Origin: Strigamia acuminata
Lineage: Eukaryota > Arthropoda > Chilopoda > Geophilomorpha > Linotaeniidae
NCBI GenBank assembly: GCA_949358305.1
Contig: OX442319.1
Span: forward strand, 4,526,001-4,590,000
Length of the DNA: 64,000 nucleotides
Direction of reading: 5' to 3'
Shown here: positions 13,140-23,994 of the stretch, one piece after another
Layout: the number at the start of each line of letters is the position of its first letter
How positions within the stretch are numbered: position 1 is the stretch's first letter
Position numbers and translations under genes: made by a program
Notes under the pieces: generated by a model
Told to the model about the DNA's origin: nothing
The model's input: the letters and a program-made list of their open reading frames with translations, nothing else
The model's database searches: none

Positions 13140-14225
13140 ATGTGGACTCGCGACGCGTTGCAACGTGGTCGGAGAACGGCCCACTTCCCTCCCCCCGACC
13201 AGGTTGTCTTTCTCTCTCTTGTCCGACCCACGGCGCGTCGCGGCGCGGCCGGAGGACGTCTCTTTCCCCTCCCCCAGTCCCAAAAACCACACCTTGAGGA
13301 ACCCCGAGGTTCGGTTTCCGACCGGGCCGTTTCTCGCCCGACCCACGACGCGCCGCGGCGCGGCCGGAGGACGGCCCTCGTCCCCAAAAACCACACTCCG
13401 GGTCACGTGGTCTCGCACTCGACTTTTTCAGTTTTCCCGTTTTCGGCCCGTTACGGCCAAGGACCGTAACGGGTCGAAAACGGGCCGCAACGGGTCGAAA
13501 ACGGCCGCAACGGGTCGAAAACGACCCGCACGGGCCGTTAACGGGCCGCCGACGGTCCCGTCACGATCCCGTAACGGCCCGCACGGGCCGTTAACGGGCC
13601 GCCGACGGGACCGTCACGATCCCGTAACGGCCTTCGTTCCCGGACTTCGGCTCGCCGACGGCCCGTACGACCTCATGCGGGCCGTTAACGGGCCGTTAAC
13701 GACCCGTTAACGGCGTAAAACCAAAAACAGGATTCGAGATTAATGTCTATGAATGTTGTACGCGTTTTCATGTACGTGTTGTCGGTTGTTGATTTTTTCG
13801 ATTTACACCGTCACGGCCCGTTAACGGCCCGTTAACGGCCCGTTAACGGCCCGTCAACGGCCCGCATGGGGTCGTACGGGCCGTTAACGGGCCGCCGACG
13901 GTTCCGTCACGATCCCGTAACGGCCCGCACGGGCCGTTAACGGGCCGCCGACGGTCCCGTCACGATCCCGTAACGGCCCGTCATGATCCCGTAACGGGAA
14001 AACTGAGAGAGTCGGGTGCGAGACCACGTGACCCGGAGTGTGGTTTTTGGGGGCGAGGGCCGTCCTCCGACCGCGCCGTGACGCGCCCCGGGTCGGATCA
14101 AGAGGCGACCCGGTCGGAAACCGAACTTCGGGGTTCCTCGAGGCGTGGTTTTTTGGGGACGGGGGGAGGGGGGGATCGGGTCGCGTGCTCCGACCGCGCC
14201 GCAACGCGCCGTGGGTCGGTCACCA
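13140..14225. repeat. Isolated foldback block Q, copy 4
   Basis: A stand-alone copy of the foldback block outside the tandem array. The left arm (about 13150-13440) and right arm (about 14005-14220) are inverted relative to each other and both contain the CCCCAAAAACCACAC / GTGTGGTTTTTGGGG motif and the CACGTG-containing string. Between them are ~53-bp repeats and the conserved core (about 13712-13809). Each arm is itself compound, with two copies of the motif. Its presence away from the 1015-bp units suggests that the foldback block can move or duplicate independently. Confidence 0.75.
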
Positions 14226-14600
14226 ACCTTTGTCAATATTTTATAAATTTCCACGGAATTTCAGCAATGTTTTACATAAGTCCGTCAAATCGGGCAGAAA
14301 TATCCCGTACAATGTCGCTGCAATTCTGTGGAAATTTATCAGATATTGACAAAATTCGGTGACGGGCGGAAGAGAGAGAGAGAGAGAGAGGGGGGACGGC
14401 CGGCGCCTACGCCGACGGGGCGGGAGGGCGAGTGCACTGTTCACGCATGTGGGCGCGTGTGGACGCTCGATTTACTGGCGCGTTGGACAAGTCAAAAAAA
14501 ATTTCCCAATGTCTGACAAAAATTCCATCGAATCACGGCAATATTTGACAACACTTGCACAGATTTTTAGCAACATTCATCGGCGAGGTCGTTGATGAAC
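14226..14600. repeat. Satellite-related monomers with GA microsatellite
   Basis: Diverged monomers of the satellite type (GGCGCGTTGGACAAGTC near 14476, AATTCTGTGGAAATTTATC near 14321) with an AG dinucleotide run at about 14371-14390. No gene is seen. Confidence 0.6.
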
Positions 14601-14785
14601 TCGCTTTACCTCGATGAATCTCGCGCGACAACAACCCTGCGAAAATACCAAATCTCGTACGAATAATAAACACGGCGCAAACCGCACAAAAACCCACGAC
14701 ATAAAATCGAATGTCGTCTATCGGCACTCTCAGCATTCCCCCGGACATTTTCCGGAAGAGTTTGGCCCTGCCGGAATCCGAAGAA

Positions 14786-15858
14786 TAGTCACTCCCAAAG
14801 TGCGGATTTTGCGGGTGCACTCGCTTCCGAAGGTTAAACCATCTCCAGAGGACCCATGCCTTTATGTGATTTTTGTTGATGGCAACTTTATGTTCCTAGG
14901 CGTGTACGTAGACGACGACTTGTCCTTGGCATCCACGGACGAATTCGAGACGGAATTAATGTCAAGAATGAAGGAAGAAATTGAGTTCGTGAGCATAGGC
15001 AGACTGGAATACATCCTGGGAATCCAAGTGGAGTATAAAGATGGAAGAATCAACATCCACCAAGGTGGATACATCAAGCGATTGGTGGAGAGCGAAGGAT
15101 TGGAGGCATGTAACGCCGCGATAACTCCGGTGAACCCCAATCAAAATTTGGACGAATTTGAAGAAAGCGAAAAAGTGGACGCGACTCAGTACCAGGAACT
15201 GCTGGGCAAGATGATGTACCTTGCCACACACACGAGACCAGATCTGAGTTTCCCGATGAGCCTGTTATCTCAGTATAACAAGGACCCACGAAAGATCCAT
15301 TTTACCGCATTGAAGCGTGTGTTGAGATACCTGAAGGGGACGGTGGACTACAAACTAAATTACGGCAGAGAAGAAAGCAACATCCACGGTTACTCAGACG
15401 CAAGCTGGGACCGGACGGCGAACGCACGATCGTTTTCAGGATTTATTGCGATGGACGGGAATTCGATCATTAACTGGAAGTGCCAGAAACAGGCGATTGT
15501 CGCGATGTCGAGTACAGAGAGTGAGCTCTTGGCGCTGACCGAAGGAGTGCGTGAATTAATTTGGTTAAAGCAGCTCGCAATTGGACTAAATGGAGAAGTC
15601 GACGACGGAAATGCCACAACGATGCACTGTGACAGTTTGAACGCGGTGAAACTGTTGCGAGGCGGTGCGCAGAAGACGAGGACCAAGCACTTGAATCGAA
15701 AAGTGCATTTCATCAAACAAGAGATCGAGGATGGAAACGTTATCGTGGAACATGTCCCAAGCGAGGACATGTTGGCGGACTTTTTAACGAAGCCTTTAGC
15801 CGGACCTGCACTAAAAGGAATACTAGAAGCATTAGGACTAAAGACTGTGGGGGAATAA
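14786..15858 (+). pseudogene. Ty1/copia polymerase, 3' part (RT end + RNase H)
   Basis: Open frame whose similarity to copia Pol starts at about 14800 with a PCLYV-type segment. It continues through the reverse transcriptase catalytic box (GVYVDDDLSLAS), the thumb region, and a copia RNase H (YSDASW, MSSTESELLAL, TKHLNRKVHFI, DFLTKPL), ending at TAA 15856-15858. Gag, protease, integrase and most of RT are absent, so this is a 5'-truncated element. The frame stays open through the retained part, so the truncation is not ancient. It lies just upstream of a matching 3' LTR. The extension of the frame back to 14614 is not copia-like. Confidence 0.85.
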
Positions 15859-15959
15859 TGACTTTATTGTGTGCAGTGTTCATATTGATTGTTTTTATAT
15901 AATTGTGTTTTTGAGAAGTGTTTTTGTGATGAAATCGAATTGTTGATTTTGGGGGAATT

Positions 15960-16166
15960 TGTTGGGATATTTGATGTGGAAAATCACCACTTGATGTCAT
16001 TGTGTAATCAGTGTAGTTTGAGTTTTTTATATCCTGTGGTGACACTCCTACCATATATGGAGTGAACATCCTTCCTGTGTTTTTCCCCACTCTTTCACTT
16101 GATGTAGAACAGTGAGGTTGCTCTAAACTGTATTAAACTTCAATCGTTTTTACTTGATTCATAACA
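15960..16166 (+). mobile_element. Copia-type 3' LTR
   Basis: Starts TGTTGGGATATTTG and ends TTCATAACA, the TGTTGG...CA pattern of copia LTRs. A polypurine tract (TTTTGGGGGAA) lies immediately upstream. It follows the truncated Pol frame, so it is read as that element's 3' LTR; no second copy is in the window. Confidence 0.75.
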
Positions 16167-16169
16167 GAT

Positions 16170-16264
16170 GTATGGTTTGTCCTACTTTTTTTTAATGTCA
16201 AGGTATTCTGACAATAAAATCGACGGGTCATAAAGCAATTCAAAATTGTGTGTGTCAAGAAAAC
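16170..16264. repeat. Dispersed repeat, copy 1
   Basis: About 95 bases (GTTTGTCCTAC ... TCAAGGTATTCT ... GTGTGTCAAGAAAAC) recur in diverged form at about 19817-19906. Identity unknown. The stretch from here to 16800 shows no gene. Confidence 0.6.
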
Positions 16265-16812
16265 TGAAATTGTTATCCAAAAATATCTAACAGCTGGAAA
16301 GAACAGCTAAGTTAAACTAAGAAATAAAAACACTGTTCCATTGTGGCCGTCTGGCGGACAATGGGCACTGCCCCACTAATAAAACGGTTTTAGGAGCTCT
16401 TTCCGTCTAGGCAGAGTCCCGGAAGTGGTCTCTGAACCAATCGGACGAGCGACAGGTAGGCGAAAGTGTCGCAAATTAGATTGCTGGGCAATAATAATGT
16501 CGATATAAGTTAGTTGGAGGGAAAAGATAGCATTGTACAGCAAAAAACATCTACTTTTTCTTATCGAACGATATTTTAATGTGATTGTTGGAATTTACCA
16601 AAGTTTTGTTAAAGGTATTATAAAAAATTTTATATTGGCAGTTCATTTCGGTCAATCATAATAAGGAAGGTCAATTTAATTGAAATTTCTAAAGTAGCTT
16701 ACTGCACCAAAATAAAGAAATAAAATGAAGAATATTGATCGCCAACAATGTCCAGTATACGTTATTGCCAACTTCGTATAAAGAATACGTTCACGTGTCG
16801 TTTACGTGCCAA

Positions 16813-16821
16813 TATATAAAG
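16813..16821 (+). promoter_or_regulatory. TATA box of the LRR gene
   Basis: TATATAAAG lies 50 bases upstream of the chosen ATG (16871), a reasonable distance for a short leader. Inferred by position and sequence only. Confidence 0.45.
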
Positions 16822-16870
16822 AATTTGTTCCATAGACTAATATCATTTTCATTTGACCCGTACAGTCGAC

Positions 16871-18199
16871 ATGCCACGCAGGAAATCCGCTTCGAGTTTG
16901 GAAGATTTGTGTTTGAAAGTGGTGACCAGTCGAATTAAAGATCGAGAGATGCAAAATCGACTGGAAAATCAACCGCCCGTGCTTATTAATAACATATTTG
17001 AAAGTATACCAAAGTATAGAAGTTGCAGGCGCAGATTGTTCCAAGTGGCAAATCCCCATCTACGTTTGCCTTCGAAAACATTCATTCATCCTGGCACCAT
17101 GTCACTACACCATTTGAATCAGTTTGATATTTCCGTGACTCCTTTACTCGATAAAATTGGCCAAACTTGTATAAACCTTGTACGTTTAAGCTTGGCGTAC
17201 TACCCCAAAGCTCCAGTACTGCCAACCGAATCCCTAGTCAATCTGCTGCAGAATTTACCAAAACTTCAATATTTGAACCTTTCGAATCGAACAGAAGAAT
17301 GCACGAATGAAATTGCTGCTGCAATCGGAAAGAATTGTCTGTTGATGAAACAGCTCAACATGGAGTGTTGCTTAAAGCTTACTGACACTGGGCTGCGGTC
17401 ATTGTGCCGTTGCATCAAGCTCATTTCTTTGAATATTATAGCAGCTAGAACCACGGTCGAGGGGCGTTTCTTCGTTCTCAACCAACTACCACTTTTAGAA
17501 GAGTTAGAACTTAGTACCAGTGAATGGTTAGAAATGTTTTTTATATTAGCCGCACTGAAACTGCCGTCTGCCTATTCCATCAAAATTATTGCAGTGAAAA
17601 GAATCAAATATATTCCTATCCTGACGACAAATTTTCCAAATGTAAGAAACTTGACGTTGAGGAAAGTCGAAGGTTTGGATTTTAATATTGTAATATGGCC
17701 ACGATTGAAAGCTCTCCATCTGGAGAAAGTAAAACTGGTGAATATTAGACTTATTGATCGCGCTTGGCCAATGTTAGAGGAGTTATCATTAAGTGGTTGT
17801 ACGTTTTGCGATGAAAGTGATGCCTTTAATGCTCCATTGCAAAACCTTCGTCGTCTGAATTTAAACTGTAAAAATGCAGCGGTTACTGAACAACAAATGA
17901 AAATGTTGTTTGGACAAAGTAAAAGTTTAGAAACATTGTTTTTTACTGATTGTGCAATGCTTTCTGACGATTTAATTTTAAAACTGGTTGCAGAATTGAA
18001 TGCGCTACAATTTTTAGGATTTTATAAATGCCCTTTGATTACTTCTGCTTCCATCATAAAATTGTTGGACGTACCAAATCCGATGAATACGTTACGAATT
18101 AGAGAGTGTACGAATATTGACTATTCAGAAAATGCTGAAATTTTGCGTCATGTTAAACGTAAAAATTTGAATTTGCAAGTTGAATACTTAGAATTTTAA
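16871..18199 (+). CDS. Intronless leucine-rich repeat protein
   Basis: Open frame of 442 codons from ATG 16871 (a longer frame begins at a non-ATG codon, so this ATG is preferred) to TAA 18197-18199, with AATAAA overlapping the stop. The protein has irregular LRRs through most of its length (for example LPKLQYLNLSN, MKQLNMECCLKLTDTGLRSL, WPMLEELSLSGC, LQNLRRLNLNC). Several are of the cysteine-containing type found in FBXL/AMN1 proteins. The N-terminal ~70 residues (RRKSASSLEDLCLKVV...) could be a degenerate F-box, but I cannot confirm it. No signal peptide or membrane span. Likely intracellular adaptor-type protein; substrate unknown. Flanked on both sides by a shared short repeat (AAAGGTATTATAAAAAATTT at about 16612 and 18480). 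Confidence 0.8.
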   Translation: MPRRKSASSLEDLCLKVVTSRIKDREMQNRLENQPPVLINNIFESIPKYRSCRRRLFQVANPHLRLPSKTFIHPGTMSLHHLNQFDISVTPLLDKIGQTCINLVRLSLAYYPKAPVLPTESLVNLLQNLPKLQYLNLSNRTEECTNEIAAAIGKNCLLMKQLNMECCLKLTDTGLRSLCRCIKLISLNIIAARTTVEGRFFVLNQLPLLEELELSTSEWLEMFFILAALKLPSAYSIKIIAVKRIKYIPILTTNFPNVRNLTLRKVEGLDFNIVIWPRLKALHLEKVKLVNIRLIDRAWPMLEELSLSGCTFCDESDAFNAPLQNLRRLNLNCKNAAVTEQQMKMLFGQSKSLETLFFTDCAMLSDDLILKLVAELNALQFLGFYKCPLITSASIIKLLDVPNPMNTLRIRECTNIDYSENAEILRHVKRKNLNLQVEYLEF

Positions 18200-18497
18200 A
18201 TAAAGGCTTTTACTGACTTGACCATTTTGTTATTTGTTTCAACTTCCGGTATTGCTAACCGTTAGAATTGATTGTTTGTTTATGAATTGTAATGTCAAAA
18301 TTGAGGTATTGTAGGGCCAACCAATCAGATTCAATCGCATTGTTTTTTTAACCTATAAAAGGTGTTTTACTCTACATCCACATGCATCATATTATTCTCA
18401 AACCATCAAAACTAGAGGTTATGGGTTCACTACATTCAAAGGAAATTTACTTTCTTGTTGATAATTATTGTTATTATTAAAGGTATTATAAAAAATT

Positions 18498-18690
18498 TTA
18501 TACAGGGTGTATCAGAATTCATGTTACACAGAAATAAGGGGTATAGAGGAGGACCAGGAGATCACATTCCCACTAATCGAAAATTCCAAAAACAATTTCC
18601 CACTGTGTTACAACCCCAAAAACAATTGGAAAATTTCAAATATCGTATGCAAACAATGGGTCCAGGCTATTCCTATTGACATGCATGTAA
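18498..18690. mobile_element. Fragment of a palindromic MITE-like element
   Basis: Begins ACAGGGTGTATCAGAATTC and continues with sequence clearly related to the left arm of the foldback element at 44221-44786 (shared TTACACAGAAATA, GGTATAGAGG, CCAGGAGATCAC). Only one arm is present. A TATA-like CCTATAAAAGG lies upstream at about 18350, followed by a 19-codon frame; no gene could be built from it. Confidence 0.6.
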
Positions 18691-18982
18691 AAATTTTTGA
18701 AGAACAAAGAAAGCAAAACAATACGTGAAATATCAAGAGAACTTGCCTTGCCAAAAACTGCCGTTGGTAGAATTTCAACCAGTTCAAAACAACTGGCTCC
18801 ATGCAATTATCATTCATCAGCACCTGCAGTTACTAAAAATACTCGACGATAAACTTAATAACATTTATTTTCGGTATACAAACAGTTTTAACAGTTCATT
18901 TTCGTTCCAAATTCTTGATAATTTAATTTTCATTTGTGTGTGTTACATGATGGTAACGAATAGTCGTGTTTTCTGAATAAAA

Positions 18983-19550
18983 TTATCCTGGAATTGGAAA
19001 TACAGGTGGTAAATTTGGAGCAGTAGTTGTAGCAGCAGTTGGATTACCAGTTGGACGTGTAGTAGGAGCAGGAGGCCTTGTAGTAGGCCTAGTAGTAGTA
19101 GAAGTAGGCCTAGTAGTAGTAGCACCGGGCGCAGTTACTATTAGAGGGAAAACACTCGGAACAGTGCATATATTATACACTATTCTCGTGCTATTCTGCA
19201 AGATAGGACAGCATTTTAGATTTGAAGGGCACCACTGATCGCCATTGCAAATTGTGGCTTGCAGACCTGATGCCGGAATTGAAGGAAGTGGCGAAGGACA
19301 GAAACCTTGTTTGTCTGAAAGTCAAATGGTTTTCAATATCTGGATTTTTGCTCGGTGGAATAATAACCAGGTAATAAACTCGAGCAAATATTTCAAACAA
19401 TTATTTTGTATTCTACTCACTTGGACAACAATTCGGTGATTGAAGTCTGCAACAAATTGCTTGATAGTTTGCAGAACAGGTGGAACACCCAAAACATTGC
19501 ACTTGGAAAGTGTAGGTAGTAAGAAAGTAATAGAACAGAATAATCCACAT
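18983..19550 (-). CDS. Secreted WAP-type protein with Thr/Pro-rich tail
   Basis: Two exons on the minus strand: 19550-19421 (ATG, signal peptide) and 19314-18983, joined by a 106-base GTGAGT...TTTCAG intron in phase 1. The total of 462 nt gives 153 residues. Residues 1-18 are a hydrophobic signal peptide (MWIILFYYFLTTYTFQVQ), then a cysteine cluster (CFGCSTCSAN, CCRLQSPNCCP). A WAP/four-disulfide-core-like block follows (KQGFCPSP, CNGDQWCPSNLKCCP), then a mucin-like tail of TTRPT repeats. WAP proteins are secreted protease inhibitors or antimicrobials; that role is inferred. The final paired cysteines of a canonical WAP domain are incomplete, so it may be a variant. A continuous 69-codon frame across exon 2 is an artefact of the wrong frame. 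Confidence 0.72.
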
Positions 19551-19816
19551 CTTGCACGAATCTCTCACATATTGATGAATATTCACCGAATAAATATATA
19601 TATATATTTTTTTAAAAAATGCATAGAAGGAATTTTTTTTTCAATTTATATAAAATAATTTCAATTTTATTCAGAAGTTCTATTCATAAAAGTTGATTTA
19701 TGCTTAGATAAAGGGATACGTAATAAAAGGACGTCCTATTTGCTTGTAAGGAAATAAAAATAGTTATTCGGCATTTGGATCCTAACATCCTAAACATATA
19801 CAAAGATGAATAGTCG

Positions 19817-19906
19817 CGTGTGGTTTTGTCCTACTTGTTTTTAAGGTCAAGGTATTCTACAGTTCATAAAGCTATTCAATACTGCGTGTGTCAGGAAAAC
19901 CACCAA
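19817..19906. repeat. Dispersed repeat, copy 2
   Basis: Diverged copy of the repeat at 16170-16264. The following sequence to 20300 has no supported gene. Confidence 0.55.
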
Positions 19907-20639
19907 TTTTGCAATTTAAGCCTAAACCAACATGTGCAGTATCTTCGTTTCCGTCACAGATGGCGCCACTCGTCACTACACTTCCATCTCCACTCACTTG
20001 TCAGAAGAATAGCAGAGAATTTACACCTTTATGAGAAAACTAAACATCCAGCCAACCACAATGTGCTGGCATCTTCCCAAAAGGTGTGGGATAATAAAAA
20101 GAATAAAAAAACAATGTTTCTTTCAAACTAAAGCATTCATGGAACCCCAAGCAGGTGCCAAGAAACAAAACTGTCACCACAATAAATTACAAAAAATAAA
20201 TTTACAAAATTTCCAAAAAGAAATTTAAAATATCCAATTTTCTTGAAAAATTTATTAAATTTCATTTATCTTTTATTGATCTTTTTTAGTGAGAAAAATG
20301 TCGTATTTAAATGAGGTAGGGAATGCCAATGATGCATATCATGTGTGTGTCCCGTTCCCCGTCCCAAGGGCGCGTTCCAAATGGCACCTTTCAGATCTCT
20401 GGCTCTCCCCCGTTTAGGGGAAGAGGGCAGGGATCGCCAATAGGAGGACGTTGGAGGGAACTTGATGCTAGCTAGCCCGGCTAGCCTCACTTGTTTCCTC
20501 TGTCAGGTTCCTCGCTTCTAGCAACGCCAGTGGAAGTGCCCAGCCTTGAGACGTCACTCATGGCTCCCAGTGGGTTGGTCTATGTAAGGGGAGTTGGGGG
20601 AGGGTTGGAGTCTCATCATCGATTATTGAGGAATTTATG

Positions 20640-21480
20640 GTAATTAGGATTTTATTTAAATTAAATTATTAAACAATTTTTTTTTTTTGGGGGGGGGGGG
20701 GGGGGGGGAGAAATTGAATTTTGGGAATAAAATTTTGTAATTTGAAATATGGGAAGAAGAGTTGGGGAATTGGAACTTTTATTTGGTTTTTTGGAAGAAA
20801 ATTAGAATTTTATGAGGATTTGACGGAGGAAAAAATGTTGGAGTTTAAACATTAAAAATTTGCAGTTTGGGAATAAAAAGTGGAGGTGTTGGAATTAAAA
20901 ACTGGAAAAACTTAAAATTTAAAAAGGGGAATTTAAAAATTAAAATTTTCGAAATTATAAAATTTTAAAATTGAAAATTTGGAATTTTAAAATTGAAAAT
21001 TTGGAATTTTAAAATTGAAAATTTGGAATTTTAAAATTGAAAACTCGAAATTTTAGAATTAAAAGCCAAAATTTAAAAACTAAGCAAAAAAATTGAATGA
21101 TACAAAAATGTTATCAAAATTATTATCATTTTGTATGTAAATTGAAGAGTCGAGAAAAGAAATTTCCAATTTGAGAACAAAATTGAAAAATTTCAGAAAA
21201 ACAGAAATAAAATTATAAATTTCACAATTGACATTTGAAACTTTTTTTTTATCCTTTATTCATTCTCTTTCATTTCCATCTTTACTCAAATCAAACAAAT
21301 AAAATAAAAATAATTATTTTCCTCAGAAAATTAAAAAAAAATAAAAAAAAATAAAAAAATGCAACATCCTGCTTTTATTCCATTTGATTATTATTTTCCA
21401 TGAATATTATAATTTCATTTCATATATATTAAAATAAAAAAAAATATTTTTTAAAGTTGCTTGTTCCATTTGACTGTTGG
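20640..21480. repeat. AT-rich low-complexity tract with poly-G run
   Basis: Contains a T run followed by about 20 consecutive G (about 20690-20709), then long AT-rich sequence with about four tandem copies of a ~22-bp unit (AATTTTAAAATTGAAAATTT) at about 20955-21045. No gene seen. Confidence 0.8.
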
Positions 21481-23334
21481 CCACGAGTATGCAGATGGTG
21501 CACATGCGAGCCATAGTTTATAGGCTAAGGGATAAGCTGCGCGGTCAAGCATGTTTGCTGTTCTCAGTAAAGGAAAAGAAGGGAAGGAAGAGCGCATATG
21601 GCCTACAACGGATGTGACTCAAAAGGGTTGATAAATAAAAATCAAAAAAAAAAAAATCAAAAACTTAATAAATCGTTAAATTTAATCCTATTCACACCTA
21701 AACGCAACAAAAAAGTTAAAAATTTTACCAAACCATTGCTCATTTTCAAGTTTTTCCCAACGCACGGTGTTTGACGATCCCCCAAGCCGCGCAAGGTCGA
21801 CTCGCCGCCGCCGCAAAATCCAAAAACTCCGTCAAAAACCAAAAAAAAATTTCCAACCGATTAAAATTAATTTTTTTGTGTCAGGTTTCCTTTCTCGCTT
21901 CCTCTCCCACTTTTCGTCTTCTTTTTTGTTCCTCCATTACCACCTGCTGCTGCTGCAGGGCGAGCAATGCACACCTTAATTGGCCACTCGATATTCCCAA
22001 CTCCCCATTATTTTCACACGATATGAAAAACTTCTCACCCCATCTGGTACCAGCCTCGCCCTCATTGCTGGCGAAACTTGACAGATAACAAACTATAGGG
22101 GGCGCGTGAGTTCCTCTCAGTGGGAGGGGAACGCACTCCCATCTAGGTACCACGACCCACCAACATCAAACAGCAGGTGTAAACATAAAAATAATTTTTT
22201 TTACAAACTCTAAAATGTATTTTTTAAATTTTTTTTTCCGACGGGTTTTGCTCGTTGAGTCATGCCGTCGAGCATCGACCTGCTGCGGCCAACAATCCTG
22301 GAAACTCCGTCGAACACTGCGTCGTGTTTTTGTGTGGGGAAATAACGAAATAATTGAATTTAATTCGAAAAAATGAAAACAAAACAACATTTTATAACAC
22401 TTTCTGTACAGTTTTCTTCATTCTTGTATAATTTATATATACAAAGTGTGTGGGGGACGAAAAAAAAAGCAGAAAACTTGGCGCGGGCATAAATTTGTTG
22501 GACGGGGGTTGCCTATTGATCCCCTTCGTCGCCATGACAACCGCACTCCCAACCGCACGAATATCAGTGATGCAAAGGGAAAATTTGGCCTTCGTTTCAA
22601 ATTCCACAAAATTCACTTTTTTTAATTAATTAATTAATTGATTGATGAATTAATTGAATTTTATGTGTTTAATTGTTTTGGTGGATTTTTTGAAAATTTA
22701 ATGACGTCATTGGGGGGTGGGGGCTGGATTTTTTTTATTAAATCAACTGGTTTTAATTATTAATTCCAAGCGTGGCATGTTGGTATAATTAAATTAAAAT
22801 TCTCATCAGGCAAACGGGAATATGAAAATTGAACCCGTGTGTGTGGCTTTAAGTTTGATGTCAGATAGGACTGAAGTCCATGCCAATGAATCATTAAAAC
22901 GCAAAATGACGTCAGAGTTTTGTCCATGGGATCATGCACAAGAAAGAAAATTTTTTTTTGTCTGTGAAAATTACTCTTGTTTCAATAGTTATTGTTAAAC
23001 AGTAGATGATGTTCAAAGCTTGTTTGTGTCGTTTTTCGGCGTTTTTGTAATCGGCGAAAAACTTGGCTAAAAACTTCTGTGGCAGCCATTTTGACTTTAC
23101 AAGTTAGTTGTAAAAGGTAAAAGCCAAAACCAGCTAGATAAGAAGTACATGCAAGACTTCAAACAAAGAAATAGACATGCAAAAACCAGGCATAAAATCA
23201 CTTGTGGTTTTCTGTTATCGCAGTTTTTGGTGTCCACGAAACACGAAAAACGAGAAAAATAGAAACTTTGAACGCAACTGTTGTTTATAAATATTGTCGA
23301 CCTTGTATTCGATTATTGTTCATTCAAATTATTC
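21480..23334. other. Gene-poor spacer
   Basis: No supported gene. Open frames of 60-105 codons at 21767-22153 and 22392-22616 lie on opposite strands over the same low-complexity sequence, with no recognisable domain or splice context. A TTAA tetranucleotide run is at about 22620-22640. Confidence 0.4.
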
Positions 23335-23480
23335 AATTAAACTCTATTCCGAAAAGTATTTGAAATACTCCCATTGGTTGGGAGATTCCCACTATTTCTC
23401 GCAATGCATTTATACTGGTGTTATGAATCTCCCAACCAATGGGAGTATTTCAAGTACTTTTTGGAATAAAGTTTAGTTAA
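23335..23480. repeat. Large perfect-looking hairpin
   Basis: Inverted arms of about 54-56 bases (23335-23388 and 23425-23480, core CTCCCATTGGTTGGGAGATT) around a ~36-base loop, with only a few mismatches. It could be a small MITE or a structured transcript. It lies downstream of, and outside, the FBXL14 gene. Confidence 0.75.
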
Positions 23481-23994
23481 TTTTTTCCTTGAAACATACC
23501 TAATAATTAAATAAATAAACAAATAAATGAATGTTTTGTTCTATTGTTCTGTTCTGTTCTTGTCTCAACAATCTCTATTGCTGAATATTCTTAAATTTAA
23601 CTCGACTAAAACCTTCCCTGATCCCTCACACAAGCTAACAATTTTGAAGGCCAAAAACCCCTTTCATCTTTCACATATATTCCAAGACACCAACAAAGAC
23701 ACTTCCGGTGACCCTACCCAAGTTCCTTTGTTGTCTTTCTCCCTCTCCACCAGAGGACCTGTCACCACACACACACACTCCCTCCAAGAGACAAGTGAAC
23801 CAGCACTTCGTTTCTTTTAAACAAAACAAAAAAATCATAAAAAAGTAAAAAAAAAATGGCGGAGACCCTGTTTTAAGTTAGCTTTAAATATATATATTTA
23901 TATATACGTATATATGTATAAATATGTATATACTTTCCACAAGGCAACAAGGAATCATCGTTTTGAGCAGAAATATTGTTGTTACGTGTCCGTG

